Source of the DNA: Toxotes chatareus
Taxonomy: Eukaryota; Chordata; Actinopteri; Toxotidae
Length of the DNA: 64,000 nt
Reading direction: 5' to 3'
NCBI GenBank assembly: GCA_016801885.1
Contig: CM028886.1
Span: 1,025,001 to 1,089,000, forward strand
Part shown: piece after piece, positions 13,201 to 27,100 of the stretch
How the letters are laid out: every line of letters starts with the position of its first letter
Position numbering within the stretch: position 1 is the first letter of the stretch
Notes under the pieces: model-generated
The model's database searches: none
Seen by the model: the letters and a program-made list of their open reading frames with translations, nothing else
Told to the model about the DNA's origin: nothing
Program-made: the position numbers and the translations under genes

Positions 13201-16200
13201 CGCTGTGGAAGCTTCTCTGGAGCGTCGCCTCAACCAACTTATCAAAATGTAAAAATGTGAAGCAGAAACAGACCCAGAGTCTGATTCAGGCTGTTCTGTC
13301 ACTGCACAAATGAAAACATGTGTGTTTCACACGAGAAGGACGGGGTCATCTGGCCTTCGTGATGTTTAACAGTCAGGCTCAGTCCTTCTGTCCGTCTGTC
13401 TGTCAGGCTGATACTCCTGCTGTCGTCGACCCGACTGCATCTCAATGCACCAACCAGCGATTCTGAAAATCACCTTCTCTGCTGCGTGGAAGTGTGTCGT
13501 TCATTTATTCAACTCTTTTCACAAATGAGTTCACGAAGTTCTTCACAGATAATAAAACACATAGATGATAAAATGATAAATACCCTGTTTTTATCGGATC
13601 AGCTGGCCCTCTCTCCAACGGCAGCAGATGGTTTTACAGTCACTTTGGAACCTGAACATCATATTTCTACTGTTTATCTCACGATAGTTGGGACAAAGTA
13701 TAAAATAGTTGTTGCTGTTAAAACTTTACAGAGCTGTAAATCCTGAACACTGCCCAGTTATAAACACCTGGGCAGTGTTCAGGTGTCTGATAAGGATTCA
13801 TGTTTTTCTCCTGCTGGACACATACTGATGTGTCAGAGGTGAGAATATGATTGTGTATAATATTGTATGAATTTGGCAGTTTATGGATTTTCTCATCTAT
13901 TTTTCAACAAATCTGCAAAACCTAAAAAAAAAACGACCATGATGGTGAATTTCTTGTTCTTTGCTGGACAGCGTCTCCGCAGGAAGTGCATCAGACCTTT
14001 GTCTCCTTTGTGGACAGGTTAGGAAGCAGGTAACCTGTGTTACTGAAATATCAAAGCTTGGCTCAGTGTCACAGCTGTCAATGTGGAAAGGTTTCTGTGG
14101 GGCAGAATCCTGGTGGTAAATCTGGAAAACACACATCGGTTCGGTTGGTTCTTTTGGCTTCGAGGGGAAAAGCAGATGTTTCCCCTCAGCTTCTCTTCAG
14201 GATCCTGGAGAGGAAGCGCGGAGGGAGGGAAAATGCCAGCTCTCGACCTCCTCGTCTCGTTCCTGCTGGCAGCAGAAACCACAGATCAGTTCAGCTCTCT
14301 GCCTCTGGCTTCCCTGGAAGCACATTTCCGTTTGCTGCGGGAGGAGATGTCACAGGAATTGTTTCCACTTTTTCCTGATGCTGCGTCGCGTTCAACAGTC
14401 TATTAATAAGATGCAGGTGGGAGGCACGTGGCTCCGTTTGAGAACAGGGAACCAGGAAATCGCTACAACGCAGATCCGCTGAGTGTGTTCTCTCTGGGTG
14501 CAGCCATTTTCCAAACAGCATTTATACAGTGCAGATCAAACATGTAATGTAAAGGTTCAGCTTAAACAGTTGTTCTGTTGTGTTTGTGAGTCTGAATCTT
14601 AACTTGAACTAATTATTGATCCATCTGCAGCGAGTTGCATGTGATGGATGCTGGGTGTGTAAACTGACGCAGCTCAGCAGTGATGATGATGATGATGTTC
14701 AGTCAGTGTGAAGTCGTCGGGTCTGTTTCCGTGCGTCGGCTCTCGGTGAGTGGGCCGTGAGAGCTGATGGAAGTTGTTATTGTGGGGATGGAGGGAGGTT
14801 TGTGTGCGTCAGAGGTGAGTTCAGCCTGCTGATCCATGTGATGAATGACACAAAACTCCACCAACTTCCTCCGTTGTAACTTCTCCAAGACACACAAACC
14901 GCACGGCTGATGTACGAGAGAGGCTCACATAAACACAGGAGAAAGGACACACACTCACAGACTCCACGTCCTCAGTCCTCTCTCCTCTGTCAGGTCAGAC
15001 TCGTTTGACGCGCTCGTCACCTCGGCTGAAGCCGAGCTCTGATGGATCTGCTTCAGAGCTTTTTGTCTGTTTTGTGTGTGTGTGTTTGTTTCTGGATCTC
15101 TGCTCGGGTTGTGCTGTTGAGGTGGTGTTTTATTTTGAAGGGTCATGGGGTCAGAGGTCGGCGGGGTCACCAGTGTGTGTGTGTGTGTTTTCATCCAGAA
15201 TTTTCAGAAAACTGTCAAAAGAAAATGTGAATTAATGAGTTTTCACCCACTGCTGCTGCGCGAACATCACAACCTCAGAGGAAGATGAGGTGACTCAAAG
15301 AGACTCTGCAGGTGAAGCTCAGGCCATAGAAACATGGAGAACATGCAGAGAACATGTGGAGAACATGTGGAGAACGTGACGTTTCTGTTAGTTTGATGTG
15401 TTAAGGTTCAGCCTCCTGATGTTTCCTCTCTTCACGTCTTTAAGATGTGCATAAATAACAATTTATTTTATTGCACCCTTCACAGCACTGCATTTAAGAG
15501 AATATATAAACGGAAATAGAAGGCAAGTGATAAACAGTCAGTAATAAAAGGCTGCACACACACAAAGAGCACTGAAAAAGAAAAGAATAAAAAGCCAATA
15601 AAATAAAACAGATAAAACGGCTGTAAGGACGATGGAAACACAGAGTGAAAGAGGGAAAACTCAATGAAAACAGAATGAATGTTCAGAGACTGGAAAACGA
15701 CGAAAACGTTGAAATGAGAGTATTTTTGCGTCAGGTCCTTTGTCTCGTTCTCGTGCAGTGAAACACGGGAGGTGACGGCAGGGTCAGATGTGTTTACGCA
15801 GCTTATTTGTCCAGCTCTTCATTTCTTTCTGTCCCTCTTCAAACCTTCCTCTCCGCCTCTTTATTTTTCCATCCATCCGTCTTCCATTAGTGTCCCAGCC
15901 GTCGTCGCTCTCTGTGACCTCAGGTCAAAGAAACAACCGTCACCACAAACTGTCGAGTGCTGGTGGGAAACACTTCAGTTCGTTTAATAAATTGCTTCAT
16001 GCAGCGTTAATAAACATCAGCCTGTGACTTTCAGATTGTCCCTCCCTCTGGTCCACGACAAGGCGCCTCAGAAATTAGTGCTGAGAGTTGTATTAAATTC
16101 ACTGTGTGTTCATGGTCCCTGGAAGTGTAGATCTATGACGCTTTATTTTGTGGCTCCATCACGTCTGATCACAGGGAGAACGCAGACAGTTTTAAACTGG

Positions 16201-19200
16201 TAAACTGAGTGTGATCACACTCCTGCTCCTGAGAGGATGAACCCTTCATTCCTGCACCTCCTGTTTCCTGACGGTGTGTTCACTGCCTGTTGGAAAAAAC
16301 AAAGCAGCTGATGTGTTGATGAATCTAAGGATGGAAGCTATAGGTCAGGTTTGATGTAATTACCATCCCACAGCACAGAGGCGTGTACGTGTCACGCTCA
16401 GTCTTATTGGAGAGCGTTGGCTTGATTGTGTAGAGGTGAAATAATTTGTGCGTTTGACTTTTTTTTATCTACTTTCTGTGTGAACAGCTGAGGGTAAAGC
16501 TTGAATCTGATCCAGGACCAGATCACGTCCGTGCCCGTCTTCGTTACTGCCCCTCATTTTCTCTCTCTGTCATGTTTTTCCATCTTCTCTTCTCCCTCCA
16601 TCTCATTTCTGTCATTCAGTCACGCCAGCCTCCTCAGCACCCAGTCTTCCTCTCATCCATCTCTTCTTGTTGTTGAAAGAGGCCTGGTCTCTCCTCCGCT
16701 CGTCTCATTGTTAGAAGCCCCTGTGAGGCGGCGGAGGAGACCCCCAAAATAGCCTGGAAATCTAATCGTATGAAACCAGAGCCTCCTGTCTCCTCCCGCC
16801 TTTCAGCTGCAGCCCTCGTCCTTGTTTCTCCTCCACCCTGCTGCCCTCTGCTCCTCTGGCCGTCTCCTATCTCTGCCTGTCTGCCTGTTTCCCCCTTTGT
16901 CTGCTGTGGACATGCATCACTGCGTAGCCTTTACAGTTTCTATTAGCATCACCGCAGCTCCTCCGTGTCTGTGTTATACCTGAGAGGGAGGAAGGATAAG
17001 ACAGCCACAGTTTCTTCAGATGGACAGGACAGTTTGAAACAATGAAATGTTAAAATGCTAATTTAGAGACAAATGGCTGCAACTCATTATCATTTTCTTT
17101 ATCTTTATTGTGTTTCCCTTGGAACACTTCACCTTGTTTCGCCCTCAGTCCAAAGCCCCTCAGATATTTCATTTGTTTTGTCCATTAATGCTACGAAACA
17201 GAGAAAATGAGCAAATCCTCTCCGTTTAATCCTAATTAAAACAGTCAAAGGTTAATTTTCTGTCGATCGACTGACTGATCCGCCCTCTAACTGTGCCGCA
17301 GGCTGCCTGGACGTCAGCACGCGAGCAGGAAACTCGTGTGTTTCTCTGTCGACTTGTTGTTCTGAATCGTGTGGCGTTCAGGTGACTGGTCTGTTGTTGC
17401 TGAATGACAGAACAGCGTTTACACAAACGATGCTTCTGTAGTTCTGGTTAGTGGTTCTGCGTTAGACTTTTAGTAACCGTGGCAACAGCAGGCTTTACCT
17501 TTCAGCTTCATGGGTTTGATGGACTAAATGAATCCAGCTCCGCGTCCACTGAGGACTTTACTCTCAGATTGTCCTCTTTAAGCTCGAGTATCGGGGCATC
17601 TGTACATTTCTGGAAACGTCCATAAAAAGGTTTCGTCTCGTGTCAAAAACATGTACGGACAGAAATGTTGACGTATTGTCTTCACGTCCTCTGATGCTCA
17701 GTGACTGAGCCTCTGATGTGTCCTTGTAACTCGATGATGTCTCTGACTGGTGTGGGACGTGGGACCATCAGCCACTCGTTATGCTGATGTTTGTAATATC
17801 AGGTCTGAAGTCTGTAAACCTGTCAGTTCATCTGGGATCAGTGTTCCTGCTCCCCAGAGGATGAAACCTGAGCCCTTTCTTATGAACTCACAGGTTTTAG
17901 TTTTGGTCTGTTTCATATTCACACTGAAACAAAGAGCCGTTAACGTGCACCCTGCAGAATGCGTCAGTTCTTCTGTTCACTGAGTCACTGGTTGATTTTG
18001 TCTCTGTGCTGATGATCCGGTCTCTCAGCACCAGGATCCAGCCGGGCCTGAAAATCGTCTTTTTCATTTCCCACGTTTGAAGATGATGCAGGTCTTCAGT
18101 CCCTGTGCTGGACTGGGTGTCGTCTCCTCTGGCCGTTTCCAGGATCGCTGCCAGTTTTCAGCCACGCTGACTGGAAACCTGTCTCAGTCGGTCGCTGCCT
18201 CCTCACAAAGGATTTTGTCATTCGCCTGAAATGAAAGAAGCATTTCTCACCAGACTGTCATTTATTTACTATACTTTGTGTCTCCTGCTGGCTGCCGTAG
18301 ATTAGCTCCCCCACGCTGTATTCTTGTGATGAATCTGTGTGACTGAGTCTGACTCGACAGCGTGTGAGGATAGAGCACGCGTGTTACAATGAGATTTGTC
18401 AGCCTTTTCTAATCTATGATTTATAAGCCATGGGGAGGAGAAACCTGGGATGAGGTGATCCTGGTTACTAGGCAACGGGTTTTGGCTTTCAAGACCAAAA
18501 CAGACCTGTACCTGTTGTGTTTGTTTGAGAAACAAACATCTGTCAGACTGAAGACGACTAACAGACAGGTTTTCTTTCTTTTTCTTTCTTCTAGAAAAAT
18601 TGAATTTATTTGTTTGTTAAAAAGTGAAGAAGCCAGTGAAGCTGAGTTCAGTCGTGTGTTATTCAAAGCTTCTCTGTGGAGGTTTTGACCATGAGTGGAG
18701 CCGTTTTGTGCGCAGGTCACCAGCAGGGCGTCACTTTAAACATAGGACAGGTTGTAATTTACTGTACATCCGCTGTGGGAGAAGTCAAACCATTTTCCCA
18801 GGACAGTTATTTTTACGTTGTATCTGTGTGACAGTGCTGAATCCCTGAAGCCTTTACCTGATGCACAGGTAAAACACATTCTGCCAGTTTGGCTGCGTGT
18901 TCGCTGAAGCTCGTTACACTGAAATGAATTAGCATTTTTGCTCCGGCAGTCACAGGCAAATGCAAATGTAGTTTATTCAAAACTCCACGTCACTGCAGCA
19001 AAATTAAATCTAATTCACTTTCTGTTCGAACACATTGTGATGGAACACTGACATAAGGACCTTTCAGCTCTGTGCGCGTGCATGTGTGCGCGTGCGTGCG
19101 TGCGCGTGGTCATCTGATCTTTTCTGCTTCTTCTCCACCTGATGCTGTGAATTCTGCCTCCACACAGCAACCAATTCTCATTCATGCATTTTAATTTTTA

Positions 19201-22200
19201 ATGGAGGGTGATAGGCCACAGTCCTACAAACATAATATATGAGGAGGGAGTGTGTGTGAGTGTGTGTGAGTGAAAGAGAAGGAAAAACAATGAATGAGAA
19301 AGAAAGGGAGGCAGGGAGGGAGAGCAATAAGATTTCATCAGAGATAATCTCCATGACAAACAGGACACGGGAGGAAGGAGGCAGACTGTAAAAACCATGG
19401 ATACCAGTGAGCGGGAGATCAGATTACAGCTTCCTCTCTCCGACGTTTCCGCTCCATTAACTAATGGACAGCCACTTCTCCCGGTGTCTGATGGATCGGG
19501 AATATTACAGCGGACCCATCGTGCTCCCGCGCTCAGCAGGTTTTAACGCACCCGCCCACCGACGCCGCCCTCGGGGGGCGTCGGTGTTCACGTGCTCGGC
19601 TCCTGTGAGTTCTGATCTCCGTCGGTCAGAGGCAGAGGAGGAAGTGTCCTGACGTCACCGGGCTGCTTCAGCTGACGTCACAGCCCCCGAACGCTGCCGT
19701 TATTCAGACGGGTGGAGACGATGCCGTCCCCGGTGCTGGACACACACAGACAACAGCACAGACCCTGTGACAACAGCCAGCAGGTGAAGCAGCGAACAGG
19801 TGAGGAGACCAGTGACGTGGTTAAACTCAGACCCGGCTTCCTGTGGGCTCCTCTGCCGTGTGAACGGCTCCCAGCCTGTGGGATGGATCGGCTTCAGATC
19901 GGTGTCCTCAGTCTCCACCTGATCTCCACCTGCGGCAGAAACGTGGCCCCGGCTGACCAATCACAGGTCCCGTCGTCGTCATGTGGTTCATCAGTAGCTA
20001 CACCGTAGCTGGCAGGGGCCTCTGTGACTTTTTGGGAAGCAATAAATGAATGAATGAATGAATGAATGAAGTCAACTCCAATAAGGCGACATGCTGTATC
20101 AGCACAGTGTTAAAGGATTAACAGGAACGAAGCAGCTGTTCTGTCTCTCATCATGTTTTTCATGTTAACAGGCAGAATTTTCAGGGTTTTCAGAAAATGA
20201 CCAGAGTCCTCCTTATCCTTTGGACATTTTAAAATGTAATCTTCACATGGTCTTTGATGGCTGTAATAGTTGTAATTGTTTTTATTAGTTGTGTTGTTTG
20301 TGTTTGCTGATTGTTTCATTCTCACTGAAACTTCCTGAAGATAAATGAGATAAAAATTCAACATTTTTGAGCCTAAACTGAATCAAAGCTGAACCGTACA
20401 CTGAACACTGTCCGATCATTAACAGTGTTTTTCCTGCAGTGATTTGGAAGGTGCTGAAAATAACAGGTCAGATCATTAAACACATGCGTGTGCCTGGACA
20501 GTGCGCTCAGGACTGCTGCAGAGTTTTCTGATTGATCGCAGCGTGCGGAGAAATCCCTGTGACCACCTGCCTGAGTCCTGCACCTGGAGCAGCCTCCACA
20601 GATCCTGCAGCACTTTCTGATGAAAGGTGCTCGGGCCCTGATGAGCTGCAATTAGAGAGCCCGCCCTCCTGCCTCTGTCCCTCCAGCGCAGGCTAAAGCC
20701 AATTTTCATCACAGCTTCTTGTTTTCTCGCAGCTGCTGCGATTGTTCGCCTCCCTCGCTGAGACTCGTCCGTACGAACCGGCTCCGCTTTGCTCCGCCGT
20801 TCACCGGCTGCTTCTGTCAGGAGGCTCGCTTCCGTTCAATGAACCTGAGCGGTGACTGATCTGCAGCGTGAGGCGTTCAGAGAACAGCGGGTGATCAGGC
20901 TTCACATGAACTGTCTGCGCAGCTGATCACAACACAACTGATCGATCTTTAGATCAGTTTTTAAAATCGGTCAGTCCTTCGATCCGCTGTGTCTGAACAC
21001 AGCTCTGTTCCTCAGAAACTGCAGGTTTATTTCACAGCTTCAAAAAGCCTGATTTATTAATTATTCGTGAACGTCACTTTACCAGCTCTAAACCTGTTTG
21101 GCCCTAACCGGAGCCCGTACACACAGGTTCACATGTTTTAATGTCAGCTGTTACTCTCCGACTTCTCCCTGTTTTTTTTTTTTTTTTTTGTCTGTTCACA
21201 ATGCAGAAGCCAGCGGGGCGGATGAATTATTTATTTCCTCTGTTGTCATAAATGTTAACCTTCACCCGTCTTTGAAAAATGACACACGCGCGCACACAAA
21301 CACACACACGCACACGCACACACACTCTATTCCTGGAAAGCCATGCATCACTTACCAGGAACACATAAAACCCACACAGGTCAATGTTAACAGCATCACA
21401 TGGGCGTGTGTGTGTGTGTCTGTGCCTCTGTGTGTGTGTGTGTCTGTGCCTCTGTGTGTCTGTGTGTGTGTGTCTGTGTGTCTGTGCCTCTGTGTGTGTG
21501 TGTGTGTGTGTGTGTCTGTGCCTCTGTGTGTCTGTGTGTGTGTGTCTGTGCCTCTGTGTGTCTGTGTGTGTGTGTCTGTGCCTCTGTGTGTCTGTGTGTG
21601 TGTGTCTGTGTGTCTGTGCCTCTGTGTGTGTGTGTGTGTGTGTGTGTGTCTGTGCCTCTGTGTGTCTGTGTGTGTGTGTCTGTGCCTCTGTGTGTCTGTG
21701 CCTCTGTGTGTGTGTGTGTCTGTGCCTCTGTGTGTCTGTGTGTGTGTGTCTGTGCCTCTGTGTGTCTGTGTGTCTGTGTGCAGTTATATTTATGACTTTA
21801 ATAAACTGTCCAATCAGGTCGTTACCTCTGCTGCACGCTCTGCGTGGTCGTCACCTGACGCTCTGACCCCGCCCACTGCTGACGTCACTGCCACACAGTG
21901 AATTTACATTAATTACAAACAATAAAAGACCAAATCATCTTTTATCAAATGTGAATCTGAACTTTCAGCGACCTGATCCACGCTTGAGTCTTTACTTCCT
22001 CCTCCCACGCGCACCTTGGCTGCTGTTTGTTGATGTTTACATGTTGTTGTGGTTGGTATTCATCTGATAATTACACCTGAGGGGGGGGCACGGGGCACGT
22101 CTCCTTCACCATCTCCCATATCCATCGAGGAATTGAACCGGCGACCCTCCAAAGACCAAAGCTGCTCTCTTACCCTGAACCTGCTGAGATATAAACACCA

Positions 22201-24020
22201 TGAACAGTGAACGTCACATACAGGTGTGTACGTGCTACAGCGTCACTCACTCACTCCTGATTGGCTGTGTTAGTGTCTGTTCCTCTCTCTCCTCTTCTTC
22301 TGTTAATGCTGGTTGTTTTTAATGGAAGCTCTTCCTGGATTCATTCGGATCCTTCCTTTATTACAGCTGCTCTCTCTCCTTCGCTCAAATCCAGGTGTCA
22401 GAGCAGGACGTTTCCGGTGTCACGGTGAATCTGCCTGAATGAGCACAGCTCGCGGTGAAGCTCGTGACAGCAGATAATGTTTATCTGACAGTTCACCTGA
22501 AAAAGGTGCAAAGATTGTACGCAAACAGTGTCACCGTAAACACTCACAGCCGCTCGCTGTCCTTCACCTGTCCTGGTTCAGCAGTTGTTGGTCAGTTTGT
22601 GGTTCAGACTCTGACTGAGGAAACGAACTTTGTCTGGCTCCTCAGGTGTAACAGGACTGGTTCACCTGGACGAGAACGGAGACAGAGAGACAGACTTCGC
22701 TCTGTGGGACATGATCGACACCAACACCAGCGCCTTCCAGGTGAACACACACACACACACGACCTGGGCAAACTACGGCCCGCGTGCCGCCTGCATCCAT
22801 ACGTAAAACGTCGCGCTTTGGCTTTTCAAAATAAAAGTACCACAGTTGTGTTGCATGCACGGCGTGAATATTTTTTTCATTTCTATTCTAAGATATGATT
22901 GGCCTCACGCGGGCTGGACAGGGACGCACAGATTGCCGGGTGTGGCCCGCGGGCCGTAGTTTGCCCAGTAACCACATCAGAGTGAGAGCAGGTTCTAACG
23001 CTGGTTCCAGTTTTCATACTGGTTCTACTGTTCCTGTGTCGATGTGAATGTCTTCAGGTTCCTGAGGCTTTATTATCCCACTATGCTGCGGCTGACCAGG
23101 CTGCACGTGACGGAATCTCATTCACCTTAATGCTTCACGTTAAACACGTCTTTTATTCTGAAAGGACAGCAGCATGGTAACCCTGAGGCAGAGTGGTGTG
23201 ATGTTGTGTTTAAAGCTGAAGTTGCTGACCCACCAGCGTGGGATGAAACGGACGAAGGGTTTTACTTCATGTCTTTAATGAAGCCTTTTGTCAGGACGGG
23301 ATCGCTGAGCTGATTTTTTTTTTTTTTTTTTTGAATTGCAGATAGTTCTGGTTTACAACAGTTTGGAGGAGCAGCTGACAGCCATACCTGGAACATCGCT
23401 GCACTGGCCGGGTGGAGTTTGTCCTCCTGACGTTCCCTTCTGCGGCTTCAAGAACGACAACCCGCTCTGCCTCACAAGTCAGTGACAGGACCGGATGAAG
23501 TTTGCTGAGTGCAGATTTGTCCGGTGTAGTTTAGTCTCGCTTTAGTTTGGTTGTGTGGACGTTACAGTCCATTCACGGCCGACAGGAAATCTGTGATCGA
23601 TCGGAGGTTATTGAACAGTTTCTCCCTCTCTCTGTCAGAAACGATCACTATCCACCAGATGGTCACCATCGTGGTCTTCTTCATCTTCACCATGACGCTC
23701 ACCATCACTGTCTTCATCTACAGGTGAGAGCGGCTGCTGTTTGTTCACCTGACTCAGTCTTAAGTCCCGTTCAGGCAGAGTCCATATTACTGGGGAAGGA
23801 GGGAGGGATGGCTGGATCGGGGGGGGTTGAAAAGATGTTAATGTTTTAGCTACTGGTCATTAACAAAGTCCCTCTGTCCTCTGTCTCTGCAGGAGGATGA
23901 AACTGGAGAAGGAGCTGGTGGCTCAGCTCTGGAGGATTTCCTGGGACGACATCCAGATGTGCAACCTGGACAAAGTGCTGCGCAGCGGCAGCAGGATCAC
24001 ACTATCACTGGTCAGCACGC

Positions 24021-24113
<93 letters not shown>

Positions 24114-27100
24114 CACACACACACTCCCACACACACAAAATCACGGACCCTGTGTTTGTCTCCAGAGAGGCTCGAACTATGGCTCCCTAATGACTGGAGA
24201 TGGAAACCTGCAGGTTTTTGCAAAGACCGGATATTACAAGGTCAGTGTGTTATTTTCTGTTTGTGTCAGACTGAATGTGAAGGAGCAGACGTGTAATTAC
24301 CGACATCTTTTGTCTCCTCTGTAACTGCAGCACTGATCACATCCTGTTCCTCTGAGCTTTTCTCTCTCAGTCATTGTTCCAAACACACTGTGGCACAGGG
24401 AGCGATGCACTTAGCTGTGTTTATGAACCCAAGTGAAGGAAATGGCCTGAAAAAACAAAAAAACAAAACAGTTTTCATCCCCCACCTCTGAAAATCATTC
24501 ATTCATTCAGAAACGTAAAGGCTTCAGTGAGAGTTGAGTGAGCAGAGGTGATGTGAGAACCAGGATTATGTTCTGGATTAGGTTTGGTTGTGTGTTTTAA
24601 GTTAAAGTGTTGAAGCTCAGTGATCCTTCTCTCTGTTTCCAGGGAAACATCATCGCCATCAAATACTCCGACAAGAAACGCATCGAGCTGAACAGGAAGG
24701 TGCTGTTTGAACTGAAACACGTGAGTGTCCCAAGGTTTGCGCCTTTAGCTCCGGAGGCTCTGGGTCCGTTAAAGGGTTAATCCCCCCGCGTCTCACCTTT
24801 CACTGTTTCTCTCAGACTAAACTAGGATTTATCTTTTAGCCCGGAGCAAAAACAAATGTTTGTTTGTTTGTGTAGATGCGCGATGTTCAGAATGAACACA
24901 TGACCAGGTTCATCGGAGCGTGCATCGACCCTCCCAACATCTGTATCATTACAGAGTACTGTCCCCGAGGAAGTCTGCAGGTACGACCACCTGTCTGCCT
25001 GTCTGTCCACCTGTCTGCACTGTTTGCTCTCGTTTGTTTACTGTGTGTGTTTTGTGTCTTCAGGACATCCTGGAGAACGACAGCATCACTCTGGACTGGA
25101 TGTTCAAGTATTCTCTCATCAATGACATCGTCAAGGTACATTTCTCACCTGTGCTTCATCTTCCACACCTGTTCTCATTCTCCTCTGCACTGGTAAGAAT
25201 TTAAGGTGGTGTGATTTTCCCCATCTCCTCCTTCAGGGCATGGTCTTCCTCCACAACAGCGTCATCTTCTCTCACGGTAAACTCAAGTCATCCAACTGCG
25301 TCGTCGACAACCGCTTTGTCCTGAAGATCACGGACTACGGTTTGTCCAGCCTTCGGTCTGAGAGTGACTCAGGGAAGGACGCTCACGCCTACTACGCCCG
25401 TGAGTCGCTGCTTCAGTCACTCGGTGCCAAACCTGTCAAAGGTTACACAACATACTACAACTTCAATCAAACACAGTCCAAAATCCAGATCAATGAATAG
25501 TTTAACATCCAGCCTTGTTTTCACGCACAGCTGGTTCAAAGAACCAAGAGTCCAACAAAATTCATGTCACCTAACAAACGCTGACACGCGTGGCTCCTCC
25601 TCTCCCCGCAGAGCGGCTGTGGATGGCTCCAGAGCTGCTCAGGATGGAGTCTCCTCCTCCTCAGGGAACTCAGAAAGGAGACGTCTACAGCTTCGGCATC
25701 ATCCTCCAGGAGGTGGCGCTGCGCAGAGGAGCCTTTTATCTGGAGGGAGACCCACTCAGCCCTAAAGGTAGGATACAGTATGGACAAAACACACACACAC
25801 ACACACACTTTAACTGTTTAACAAGAGGAAAAGGATTAAATGATGTGCAGAGAGGAGGAAGAGGAGGAGACGAGCTTTGCTGCTGTACCTACCTGAGATG
25901 CATCTGCAGCATCATTTGCTGATTAAACTTCTGTCTCTTCCTGTCTGCACATCTGCACATCATACCCTGTATTTTCAGAATAAATATATCATCCACAGTT
26001 CAATCTAATAATAACGACAATCAGTAACTGTCATGCCTGCAGTAGGTTAGCAGCCTGTTCCACGCTGAGGCTGGAGGACAGAATGAAAAGAGAAGTGGCC
26101 TGAACACAAACCACCCAGTGAGATACATGCTTCTGGGGGTTTATGCTGACGACACATTCGTCCAAGAGGAAACAGGAATAAAGCAAAGATCTGAAAAATC
26201 AGATGAAAAGCTGAAAGGATTTGTTTGTTTTGTCGGCCAAACCACGGAGTCAGAAACCGCTTCAGCCTGAAAAACCAGGAGCGAGGGCGCTCAGTGAGAG
26301 AGAGGAAAATCTACGACGTGTTCCAGCTGCTCTGGTCTTAATCAGGCCTCATCCTCCGACTCTGCACCAACCAGCCTTTAACGGATCCTCACACAGAGCA
26401 CGAAGGACTTTTTTACATCCGGGTTTCTGTTTCAGAGTCTCAGTCGTGGACACCTGCGACGCATCAAACCATCACAACACGAAAACCATCAGATGATCAG
26501 ACGAGAGCGTTTGTCCTCCATCGTGATTACAAAATTTAATTTAGATGTTTTTATTATTATTTTATCTCATGGATATTTTTAATAAGAGTGAGTCTGTTCT
26601 TTTCCTGAATGTGGTTCGACTGCTGCTGTTCAGATTAGAGAAGCAGAGAACTACATGGAGGTCAGCGAAGGAGGGATGGATGGATGGATAGATGGATGGA
26701 AGAAGGGATTTGGAGAGCTTCTGTCTGAGTCGTGACGACGGCTGAATGAGGAGAATTAGAGACGGAGCACGACATGACTGAAACCAGCAATTACACCCTG
26801 ATGGAGGAGGAGGAGGAGGAGGAAGAACAGAGAGGGTGAAGAGAGAAAGACGGGGCATTTACTGTGGGAGTGTTTCTTCTGCTGTGACCTGTTGCCAGAG
26901 ATGATGCTCAGCCAGCTGGATGACGCTTCCATCACTCAGCACTCCCTGACTTTCCAGGACTTGAACCACTGAGGCTGAAGCGTAGAGTCGTCTCAGGGCC
27001 GTCGGCCTGCAGCCTGTCGAGGCTCCGCTTATTTAAAACAGGCTCGTGGTCGAATTTCAGTCAGAGTGGTGTGTGCACCAGAAATCACACACAATGTGGA

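Larger units (their letters stand above)
10270..22645 (+). other. npr1: npr1 intron 5, 12.4 kb, repeat-rich
   Basis: The intron is bounded by a GT donor directly after the split Gly codon of exon 5 and the AG before GVTGL of exon 6. It contains the CTGY repeat, two short near-perfect hairpins (10732-10776 and 13742-13783), an AGAACATG direct repeat near 15331-15378, (GAAT)n at about 20043-20069, a TG/TGCC minisatellite at 21405-21781, and a tRNA-like relic near 22122-22190. Long frames in the repeats are artefacts of period-4 and period-2 sequence. No further gene is recognised, including in the GC-rich patch around 19460-19700. Confidence 0.7.

Noticed and set aside
21098..21901. 267-aa plus frame
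   Set aside because: Two-thirds is the TG minisatellite; the rest has no recognisable domain.
22122..22190. tRNA gene on the minus strand
   Set aside because: Only a B-box-like half is visible, with no acceptor stem or anticodon arm that folds; more likely a SINE relic.
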